64,000 bases of DNA from Botryotinia globosa. Lineage: Eukaryota; Ascomycota; Leotiomycetes; Helotiales; Sclerotiniaceae. The position numbers were made by a program, and so were the translations under genes. Location: assembly GCA_014898425.1 (NCBI GenBank), contig RCSZ01000005.1:1638501-1702500 (forward strand). Direction: 5' to 3'. Shown here piece by piece: positions 37,765 to 46,857 of the stretch. How positions within the stretch are numbered: position 1 is the stretch's first letter; each line of letters starts with the position of its first letter. The notes beneath the pieces are model-generated. The model did no database searches and was not told the DNA's origin. It saw only the letters and a list, made by a program, of their open reading frames with translations.

Positions 37765-38579
37765 ACTTTACTGATATCTGGCTTCTGGCTTCTAGCTTAT
37801 ATGAACGCACTGAAGGTATAATTAAACTTTAAAATCTTAAAACCTTATAAATTGTATAAACCTTTTTATAATTCTCTTTCTAATTCTTTTTTAATTCTCT
37901 TTTTTTTTCTTTTCTTTTCTTCTTTTTTTGTTCTTTTGTCTTCTTTTCTTCTAATAAATTTAATAAATTTAATAAATCTAATAAATCTAACAAATCTAAT
38001 AAATCTAACAAATCTAATAAATTTAATAAATCTAATAAATCTAACAAATCTAACAAATCTAACAAATCTAACAAATCTAACAAATCTAACAAATCTAACA
38101 AATCTAACAAATCTAACAAATCTAATAAAATCTAATGAATCTAATTCCCCTTCTCTTTTTAATCCCCTCCCCTTTTCAATCCATTCCTCTTTTTAATCTC
38201 TTTTCCCCTTCTTTTTCTTTTTTGAATTCTTTTCTCTTTTGAATTCCTTAATTCTTTTATTAAAAATCCGAAATCTTTAAATCAATTAAAAATATTCATT
38301 TAATTCTTCAAAATTTGAAATCTTTAATTTCTTTAAACCACTTTTCAATTAACTCTTTCTTTTATTAACTATAATTTTTCAATATAAAAATTCTATCATT
38401 GAAAAACTCTCAATTTATAAAATTTTATAAAAAAATTAATTTCATTTTATAAATCCTTTGTTGTTGATTTATTATTTTTTAATAAATTCTAAGCCTTTGA
38501 TATTCATATATAAAATATTTATACTTTTCTCAACCAATTAATTTTTAAATATAAATCGTATTTTAAATCCTGTATATTA
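37763..38579 (-). mobile_element. 0.84-kb minisatellite-bearing element, copy 3 (right palindrome arm)
   Basis: The reverse complement aligns with copy 2 and copy 1 over nearly the full length, ending at TATACAGGATTTAAAATACG (about 38554-38574 on the other strand). Its central part (CTGGCTTCTGGCTTCTAGCT, about 37777-37798) is less mutated than in copy 2. Copies 2 and 3 share the (ATT)n tract at the palindrome centre. Confidence 0.6.
37953..38126 (-). repeat. Minisatellite, 9-mer array inverted relative to 37248-37431
   Basis: About 19 units reading AATAAATCT or AACAAATCT on +, i.e. AGATTTATT or AGATTTGTT on -. The many AAC variants show that the ancestral unit probably had C where copy 2 has T. 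Confidence 0.9.
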
Positions 38580-39666
38580 AAAATATATATGTATATAATA
38601 ATTCTATTTTTATATAATCTATTAATAACGAATTATATAATGACTGTCTATAAGACTCCAAAAATAATTATATTTTAATGATATAAATAGGAATTTTCCA
38701 TAATACCCCGACAGTACTCTACACTACAATACTCTATTGAAATATAATATTTGAGTTATACTCTTAATCAAATATAATATATATATTCTTGATATAATAA
38801 AAATATCATCAAATGTAATTGCTTAATTTTTGTAATTAGTTTTTATAAGTTTTATAATAGGTTTTATAAAGTTTTTATTATGAATTTGAAAAATTAAAAA
38901 AATATAAAATATAAAATTAAAATCTTTAGATTAAATAGTAATAATTCAAAATAGATTTAAATAAAAACATATTATAATTTTAAAAAAGAAAAATTATATT
39001 TAAAGATTCAAATAAAAACTAACTAGTAATTAATTAATTAATTAGTAATTAATTTCTATATTATATTATCATATATTATTTTTGGTTCGAGAACGATACG
39101 GAAGATATAGCACCCATATATTATAGATTCTATATATCTAATTATATTCTATTTAACGAGCTAATTATATAGAAAGATAATAAGCTTTATATAGGTATTA
39201 TTTAAAGAACTAATCTCTTTTATATTCACTTAATTCCTTTTAAGATTATTGTTTTTGTATTGAAATTATCTCTTTGAAATAAACTCCCTTTATTTATATA
39301 TTTAGAATTCGTTTTTATGATTTTAATATAATAATTTCTTATCAATAAAATTAATTCTCTTTTTAATTCTTTTTAATTTATTTCATTATTTTGATATCAA
39401 TTTTAATTATATTGATTAAATCAATGAAAGCTTAATATAGCTTTCCTTTTGTCATTATATTGACTAGATTAGTTGGATTATTAATCTATATAATTTCAAT
39501 AATTTCTTTTTTTCTGTAGGATTAACATAATGCTATAATATCAATTATTACTTTCTGTTTATTAATTATATTTAATTTAATAAACATATTATATAACGAC
39601 TTTAAATCAATATATAAAATTAATAGAATCTTTTTATTAAGAATAATATTAATTGTAAAAGTAATT
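38580..39666. other. AT-rich spacer, nothing recognised
   Basis: No gene. Short less-AT patches at about 38700-38740 (TAATACCCCGACAGTACTC) and 39088-39115 (GGTTCGAGAACGATACGG) stand out but match nothing else in the window. Confidence 0.4.
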
Positions 39667-39835
39667 GCTGTCACGTGCATGGAACCAATGCGCATGGAAC
39701 CAAATAGAAGTTGTAAGCTTTACCACTACACTATACACGCAATCTGATTATAAAAGGCATAATATCAAGGATCGAAATTCTAATAACTTATTATTATATA
39801 TATATTCTAATAGAGCTCCTCTCTTTTATTCTTTT
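39667..39835 (-). repeat. tRNA-like or LTR-like repeat, copy 1
   Basis: About 165 bp, colinear with 40086-40250. On the - strand it holds TATAGTGTAGTGGTAAAGC, close to a tRNA A box. The + strand begins TGTCACGTGCATGGAACC. It could be a tRNA-derived SINE or a solo LTR. This copy keeps its CpG and TpG sites and is clearly less mutated than its partner. Confidence 0.45.
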
Positions 39836-40085
39836 CATTCCGAAAAAACTAATCATAAAGATATTTATTTATATAATTAATTATATAATATATAATACAC
39901 TAATTGTATTAACTATATCCTCATTATTAATAATTAATTTATTAATAAATTCAGAATATCTAATCATTAAACAATATATTCTCACTTCTGATTTACTTCT
40001 TATTAAGAATATCTACTATATTCCTAATCAAACAAATTCAAATCAGAAATCCCAGAATAATATCTACTTAATTAATCCCTAATAT

Positions 40086-40250
40086 TCTATCACATATATA
40101 AAACCAATATATATAAAATCAATAAAAATTATAAACTTTATCATTACATTACATATACAATCTAACCAAAAGGCACAATATCAGGGATTGAAGTCCTAAC
40201 AGCTTACTACTATATATATATCCTAATAATACCTATACCTATATTAACAT
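40086..40250 (-). repeat. tRNA-like or LTR-like repeat, copy 2 (more mutated)
   Basis: Aligned with 39667-39835, its left half differs mainly by G-to-A changes on + (CACGTGCATGGAACC becomes CACATATATAAAACC), i.e. C-to-T on -. The right half keeps bases that copy 1 has lost (AGGGATTGAAGTCCTAAC versus AAGGATCGAAATTCTAAT). The spacing of 419 bp suits two nearby insertions or a tiny LTR-flanked relic. Confidence 0.45.
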
Positions 40251-40295
40251 TAGTTATTATCTTATACCTATTCTTAACACTTAGAATATCGTGAG

Positions 40296-40937
40296 TTTAT
40301 ATAATACTACAAATAATTTAAATATTAAAACATTAATTTAAAATGCTTTTATAATTAATAAACGATTTCTAAATATTTAATATTTTATTATAAATTGATA
40401 ATTTATTCTAAAAAGTATTTTAAATAATCATTTTTATTCTCATCAATTTCAATAATAAAAGATTTTTATCATCTTTCATTTTTAATATTCTAATTATTAA
40501 TTTTAATCAAATTTCTCGAAATTATTTAATTTTACTCTAATATTTACTCTTATTCAAAATAATCTCCTTTCTTTTCTTTTCTTTTTTTATTATAAACTTT
40601 TATATATATATTTTATCAAGGTGATAATTAGAAATATAACAAGAGTTTTTTTCTTTATATATATATATATTAATTCTATTTATTTATATAAATATTTGTG
40701 TTTATAATACGTACTCATTACTTTTTAAAATTATTAGTTTTATTCTAATTAATAAAAACAGAATTATTTAAATAAGCTTTTGATTTATATATATATATAT
40801 ATATATTACTTTTTATAATATTATTTTAAATCTATAGCTTAATATATCCTTATACTTTTTAGAAAATTCCTAGGATTAGCCTTATATTAATTTATTGAAT
40901 ATTAATAAATACTATTACTACTACCATTACTACTATT
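40296..40937 (+). mobile_element. Tad-like LINE, 5'-truncated copy G
   Basis: About 640 bp colinear with 7829-8507 of copy B: the AT block, the pyrimidine tract (about 40567-40590), the TTCCTAGGATTAGCCTTA block (about 40867) and the tail TACTATTACTACTACCATTAC. A copy carrying only the 3' end is expected from incomplete reverse transcription and supports the LINE assignment and orientation. Confidence 0.75.
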
Positions 40938-41610
40938 TTGTAAATGTTTAGAAATACTATTCAAACATTTGATTACTAAGTACAATTTCATATTAATTTT
41001 TATTCATCATACTTGATGATTTAATGACAAATGAATAAGAAATGAATCCTCATCTATTCTTAATTAATTCTTTGAATTCAGATCATCTTAATATCATACG
41101 AATCCTATCATTCGGAACATCTCAATTTATAAAATAAGTTTATTTTCCAGCAATTTTCTTTACAAATCCTTTATATTTAACTATTTAGTTTGATCTACTT
41201 TCAATCTTAACTCCTTTTCTTATAGATCTTATATCATTTTAATCTACACATTTGAAAACATTATTTACGATTCAAAGCCGATACAATTTGATTGTAACTA
41301 ACTAATCTTTTCTTACAACGGTCAAGGGATCATTCTTTTGGGTATGATAGAGATATAGAGTCATCCATCATATAGATCTAGTATATATATATATTGATTC
41401 ACTCGCGCCTTTCATATATCTCCCTAATAACGTATGTTCATCTTGGTATAATGGATACAATGAAGATATATATCCTTTTTGTCTACATGGTATATCCGCC
41501 CCGAATTAGTCCAATTCAACCCTTCCAAACTCCAGATCTGTATGATACATGCCACCTTAATATTTCCAATACCCTTCCTTGTACTGATACACCCAAACTG
41601 CAACTCGAAG
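40938..41610. other. Transition from AT-rich to gene-bearing DNA
   Basis: Base composition rises from near-total A/T to ordinary values across about 41,000-41,400, immediately right of the last LINE fragment. No gene is seen. This is the 3' flank of the first gene on the right. Confidence 0.6.
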
Positions 41611-42329
41611 TTAAGCGCCCGGAACACGTCTTCGATACCCATTAAAGGTTTCCCCTTCTCCTGATGTTACGAGCTCTTCTTTGATCCTCCTTCTCCTTTC
41701 TGCACGACTTAGCGGTTTATCTGGAACTGTAATTTCTCCCCCTCTCCCCTTCTTGATACCCTCTGTATTATCCACCGATCCAGTACCCTCCTCCTCACCC
41801 TCGACTTCGACACCCCCCTCAAGCTCGACCGCACTCCACTCTTCATTCTCCTCCCCCCTCGCCTTTTTGTTTCCTCCATTTTTCCCAATCACTTCATCAC
41901 TCTCTTCCTCTACATCTCTCTTGATTTCCACTTTTCTGTTTCCTTCTCGCACCGCTTCATCCTCGAAACTTTTGGGCAAAAATCCCTCGATCCGACCTTT
42001 CCTCCCACTCCTATCCGCATTTATATTTAGATTATCTGGAACCTCTAACCCCACCAACTTTGCTTGAAACTGGGGTTTGATAGCTTCTCTTAAATCACGT
42101 ACTGTTTGCTGTTGGAGAACATAACCGGAGAGGAAGAGTGCGGTCGTAAAGAAAAATACTGATAGGTGCTCATTAGCTTTGCATCGCCATTATCAAAAGG
42201 AAGCAATTCTTCACTGCTTCATAGTAAAAGTATAATGTTACTTGTAGCAACGCGGGGAAAAGGCAATTACTCGCACATACCGATAAAGGAAGATATAGCG
42301 ACTGAAACTTGCCCGGATGTTAGGAGCAT
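41611..42329 (-). CDS. Small predicted single-pass membrane protein, 198 aa, unknown function
   Basis: Two exons: 42281-42329 and 41611-42158, joined across a GTATGT...CAG intron (42159-42280); total 597 nt closes in frame. The start is the ATG at 42329, giving MLLTSGQVSVAISSFIVFFF. A hydrophobic segment at about residues 8-32 is followed by GYVLQQQTVRDLREAIKPQ, then an acidic, low-complexity Glu/Gly-rich tract and a basic C-terminal stretch (RAERRRRIKEE). The topology suggests an N-terminal anchor (mitochondrial or ER) with a soluble tail. I do not recognise the family. The frame from 42057 alone misses the membrane segment. The gene is divergent from PRP38 and is the first gene beside the AT-rich block. 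Confidence 0.65.
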
Positions 42330-42914
42330 GTTTTTGCGACGTGAGTTTGGATTTGGTATTTCAAAACCGAGCTGTCAAGTCGAGGTTTCTTGTAGAAATT
42401 CCAAACACGGCATATGATGAAGATGATTGATTGAAGTGGTGTGGTGTAGTGTAGTGTCGTGTAGTGTCGTGTCGTGTCGTGGAATATAGTGGAGGAGTTG
42501 ATATAATTCTGGAATTTATATACAACTATGTGCCATGTTCATATAGTCTTATACCTATCTATATAAGCATCAGACACTTGATTGATACTTACGCACGATG
42601 ATGCGTTGGGTTCGTTTCGTTTCGCGCAAGGTTGAAAATATTAGTGACTGGTTGACATAGCAACTATCGACTATCAATTATCAGTCAATGCGATAAGGAA
42701 AATCTACCTTCATTACCATCATCTTACCATCATCTTACCATCATCGTCTACTTCTTCTTGAGCCCATCTTTATTAAACAACATTACTTGGAGACACACTA
42801 CCAGGTGAATTAAAACTCCGCTCAATTACTGTGGATCAAATCTTGAAGCTTCTCTACCTCTTTTCAGCTTCCAGAACATAGTTCGAATCGCATCAAAACT
42901 TCTATTCATTTGAA
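42330..42914. promoter_or_regulatory. Divergent promoter region (small membrane protein gene / PRP38)
   Basis: A 585-bp intergenic region between two divergent start codons. It holds a GTGTAGTGTCGTG microsatellite (42436-42482) and TTACCATCATC repeats (about 42709-42748), the latter likely in the PRP38 5' leader. No TATA box stands out. Confidence 0.45.
42436..42482. repeat. GTGTAGTGTCGTG microsatellite
   Basis: Short overlapping GTGTAGT and GTGTCGT units, about nine in 47 bp, inside the divergent promoter. Confidence 0.75.
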
Positions 42915-43688
42915 ATGGCCACCCACCGCGCCGATGAAAAGCGCTTCCTCGACGAACGCGGCAACACTGGCCCTCTTGCCCCCAACGGTCTTAATCCTGC
43001 TACCATCCTCGAGAAACCTGTGCGCGAGCGCATTGTCGATTGTTATTTCTGGAAAGACCAATGTTTTGCTCTCAATGAAGCTGATATTGTTTCGCGTGTT
43101 GTTTCTCACGTAACATTCATCGCTGGCACATATGGAGATTCGCAACGACCTTCGCCATTTCTATGTCTTGCTTTTAAGTTGCTGCAATTAGGCCCCAGTG
43201 ATGATATACTGAAAGAATATATGGGGTACGGTGGAGAGAAGTTCAAGTATCTGAGGGCGTTAGCGTTGTTTTATTGGAGGATGACGAGACAGGCAAAAGA
43301 TGTATACACTATGTTAGAAGGTTATTTGGAAGACAGGAGAAAGCTAAGGAGAAAGACAAGGACAGGAACAACGTTGACATTCATGGACCAGTTCGTGGAC
43401 GATTTGTTGACGAAGGACAGGGTGTGTGGGACGACTTTGTGGAAGATGCCGAAGAGGGAGATACTCGAAGACCTAGAGGTGCTGGAGCCAAGGGTCAGTC
43501 CACTGGGAGATATCGAGGATTTACTAGATGAGAGTGAGGGCGAGATTGAGGTAATAAAGAATGGCGCGGAGTCAGAGAGCGCTGACAGTCCAGGGGAGGA
43601 ATTTGGAGAGGAAGCAGTGGAAGAGGGAGAGAGAATGGATGTGGATCCATCAGATAAATCCTCTTCTTCTAAGCAGGATAGTCTGTAA
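42915..43688 (+). CDS. PRP38: Pre-mRNA-splicing factor PRP38
   Basis: A single exon of 257 codons. The PRP38 domain fills residues ~15-185: NPATILEKPVRERIVDCYFW, then PSPFLCLAFKLLQLGP, KFKYLRALALFYWRMT and FMDQFVDDLLTKDRVCGTTL, each matching the usual family blocks (…Y-W-K…, …T-P-F-L-C-L…, …F-K-Y-x-R…, …D-E-F-I-D-x-L-L…R-V-C). It ends LEPRVSPLGD, then an acidic Ser/Glu-rich tail (~200-257), as in yeast and human relatives. Prp38 joins the U4/U6.U5 tri-snRNP and is needed to activate the spliceosome in the nucleus. The start fits because the conserved block begins soon after it. Codon use and GC are normal despite the AT-rich block 2 kb away. Confidence 0.93.
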   Translation: MATHRADEKRFLDERGNTGPLAPNGLNPATILEKPVRERIVDCYFWKDQCFALNEADIVSRVVSHVTFIAGTYGDSQRPSPFLCLAFKLLQLGPSDDILKEYMGYGGEKFKYLRALALFYWRMTRQAKDVYTMLEGYLEDRRKLRRKTRTGTTLTFMDQFVDDLLTKDRVCGTTLWKMPKREILEDLEVLEPRVSPLGDIEDLLDESEGEIEVIKNGAESESADSPGEEFGEEAVEEGERMDVDPSDKSSSSKQDSL

Positions 43689-45883
43689 CATTGGTGAAGA
43701 TCATTTCCGGGAGTTCGGTTTATGTTTTGGATCTCGGAAGATATTATACCCAGGAAACATTTTCTTCTGAGGTCGTTAAAACACTCTCATATTATGGTCA
43801 ATTACGTTATTGGTTGAACACTGGCTCAACCATGATCCATTCACTGGTTTCGTTTGTTTTCTTTCTTACTTACTGAATCTTTTGCCGACGTAGGTTTGGA
43901 AAACGTGAAATGGGACCTGTAGATAATCCATTTACCCCCCTAGAAGCGAAGATCATTGACGTTATCCCTCCTACAAAATTGAGTTCAGCCCCAAGAGCAC
44001 TTCTCGCTCAAACACAACACCCAGTTTTTCGATACACCCATCTACCCATATCATTTCTATATACCCTCTGAGGACTACACCTTTACTGATTATCCACAGA
44101 TCCACACAATCGTACCATTACAACTTTTTCTTCCCCCTTCACACCTTTTGTCTCATCTAGCACCTTCATTTTACAGCCCTCCCAATTCTCCCTCTCTTAG
44201 AATTATCCTCATCTCTTCTCATCTGTTCTTTACTCGAGTTCTCCAGCCACTGCTGGCCTAGAAGTGCATCACTCCATTCAAACTTTTCATCATGACTTGG
44301 AGATTGAGCCTTGGGGCAGGGTTAGTCCTCCATGTGGGAATCCTTGAAGAGTGAAAAAAGACTTGTGCTCACAAAACATGAACTGCACTGATCACCAAAT
44401 TTTAAAACCATGTTCTGGCAATTGAGGGAGCCCTGGCTGTTATATCAGCATGTGATGTATTCACATGTGGTTCATGCACAAGGAGAGAGGAGGTCTGGCA
44501 GGTTTGGGATGCTGTCACTCACATAGTAGTTTGCGCAATAGCAAGACATTCCGAGAACAGGCACTGATATTCTTCGATGATGATTGATCTCTTCGTTTCA
44601 GCCGATTTTTGTACGAGCTAGTTCCCTTCCCATATAGCGAGAGAAGCGTATGGTTTTCTATGTCTTCCTCTTGAGCTTATGCAAAAAGTCAAGTGCTACC
44701 TACACATTTGAAGAGAAAAGTGGGAGAAAAAGCAAGCGCTACATAGCTACAAAGCTATTATATAGTTAGCTACCTGCCCTTTCCGAAATAAGAGTAGGGC
44801 ACACTTAACCTATCAATAATGAGTTTTTGTGACAGCCGTGACGGGAACTAGCTACCCTCTATTACCCTACAACCACCGTTGTCATTTCAGTCAGACCCTT
44901 GGTACAAATATAAATTCGGATCCTAGATACTGTCATTCATATCAGTGCAATCACATCCCAGCCCAGCCAGTCAAATCAGCACGTCCATGTTAAGCTCAAT
45001 ATAATTTTAGGATAAGCAAATCTAAAATCCACACTTTTTCGAGACTAGCCCGAAGACCAAAGTCGAGGACTCAGAGTCTTGAGTCGAGAGAAGTCGTGCG
45101 TCTAAACGCATCATTGTTAGACCAAAGGATTAGCTAAATCAGCTCTTTGAAATCCGGAATATGTGCAATAATTTTCTCAGTTTGATGTTATAACCAGGGA
45201 ACTTGATGGCTTTGATGACTGGGGTAAGATACCACGGGAAGATGGGCCGAGCGTATGATACATAACCTTGAACTCAGGTCGTTGACTATGTAGACGGGTT
45301 TCATTTGACCGATTTGTTCTGAATGAGCTTCCCATTCTCCAATGTATTGAACTTGAGTGTTATCAGGTCAGATATTCTTGTTCACGAACAAAATTGGCTG
45401 TTTTCAAGGATCAATATATTGTCAGTAAAAGGCGAGTGTGATATGTATTCCTACGAAACTCCTTGCCCTTTCCGAGGATGTACCCACTCTACAATCAATG
45501 GATCGAAGAGCTCACCCTTATATAGGTAGATTTATTAAAATGCGTGTAGATAAGACGGTTGAAGACCTGTCACAAATCGAACATCCATAGTCCAAGTGGG
45601 GTGTTTTAGTGTGGCTCGTTGTAAGAGGGTTTAAAACTATTATACTGGCCGACGATAAAACTATCTTGCTTTTTGAGATTTATTAGCACTTCTATTTTGA
45701 TGTCGAAAAAGCATGAGTATCTATAAGGACAGTGATCGATGAATGTGTAAATTAATACATGTCATAGATCAACAGATCGATGGGCATCTTATTAAACTAA
45801 GTTCTTCACCGAAGAAAATAGTAATAATACATTTAGTAGATGAGTGCTACTTTACAACTTCTAATCATTATTTAAATCGACCA
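43689..45883. other. 2.2-kb intergenic region, no gene supported
   Basis: The 3' flank of PRP38 and the gap before the TIR element. It has normal GC, several short frames (for example 45323-45529 and 45743-45970 on +) without domains, conserved starts or splice context. A pyrimidine-rich tract at about 44100-44250 resembles a fungal promoter, but what follows is only a 20-codon frame (from ATG at about 44292). A non-coding RNA or decayed gene is possible. Confidence 0.45.
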
Positions 45884-46637
45884 TTCTACTTTCGGGCTAC
45901 CCTTCTTTTGGGCTACTCTTTTATACCAAAAATCACCTTTTTAGCCTATCAATATTTCCATCAATATTGAATATAATTTAGTAAAGATTTATATATATAT
46001 AATTCAAACTATTTTAAACTTACTTTAAAATTTAATTTTTTTTAGAGTTTTTCTGAATTGAGATTTAAAACTTTAAAATATCGATATTTGAATTTATATA
46101 AAAATCACATACAAATTTCAAACTTTTATATAAACTTTAGTTATTTTTTAACAACAATCATAAAAAAAAAAATATCTTTTTCAAAAATTCAAATCTAAAT
46201 CTATATAAAATTTCTAATTTTTTTCCAAAAAAATAAAAAAATATAATATACAATAAATTTAAAATAATATAAATAATCCCTAAAGCTGAGTTTTGAGAAT
46301 ACTCTTTTAAATATTTATTTATAAGGATTTTGTGTTTTATTTAAAATCTTCCAAATTTGAAATCTTGTAAATTTATTTTTAACTATTTTTCTTTAAAAGT
46401 TATTATAGATTTTATAAAATTTTAAATTTATATATAATTTCTATATAAATTGAAAATCAATATTTTTAAACCTTAGAAATCGATCCACAAAAATACTATA
46501 AATCTAAATTTTTTAATATAAACTTAAAATAACTTAAGTTATATAAATATATCTATATTAATAGAAATATTAATAAATCAAAAGAATAATTTTTAGTGTA
46601 AAAGGATGGCCCAAAAAAGGGTGGCCCGAAAGTGGGG
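45884..46637. mobile_element. ~754-bp TIR element (MITE-like), beside VPS34
   Basis: The two ends are inverted copies. The right end read inward is CCCCACTTTCGGGCCACCC and the left end TTCTACTTTCGGGCTACCC; similarity continues through a second TTTTGGGC block and about 100 bp into AT-rich sequence. Mismatches between the ends are mostly C/T. TA flanks the right end and CA the left, which would be a mutated TA duplication. The interior (45960-46600) is extremely AT-rich in an otherwise normal-GC neighbourhood and has no coding. It probably belongs to a TA-targeting DNA transposon family and has been hit by RIP. Confidence 0.6.
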
Positions 46638-46857
46638 TATTTGACTTACCTACAATACAACATTGTCGAACTTGACAGCACGCAGGGGATTTCTTAAGAG
46701 AACCGTCATCTGTGAGTTCTGTAGAGTTATTATGTATAGCCTTGATGTAGATTGCTAGCAGACCACAGACGAGTGTACTTAAATGTAAATTATGGTCTAA
46801 ATTCAATACTTCATGGACTCCAAACTCCAGCTCGACTTTGATGACTGATATCACTTC

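Noticed and set aside
37246..38196. Leu-Asp-Leu and Asn-Leu repeat 'proteins' on both strands
   Set aside because: Direct translations of a 9-bp minisatellite, open in all frames, with no start context or conserved flanks.
1..41000. CRISPR array, prophage or other prokaryotic system
   Set aside because: Spliced genes and spliceosomal, autophagy and SMC5/6 proteins show a eukaryote. The tandem arrays lack spacer-repeat structure.
41404..41640. tRNA-like TCTTGGTATAATGGATACA at about 41441 and 5S-like GAAGTTAAGCGCC at about 41606
   Set aside because: The first has no matching B box or acceptor stem. The second is a short match inside a coding exon with none of the other 5S rRNA blocks.
46570..46854. 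94-codon frame directly after the VPS34 stop, considered as an extra C-terminal exon
   Set aside because: VPS34 already ends with the conserved C-terminal helix, and this frame runs into the TIR element.
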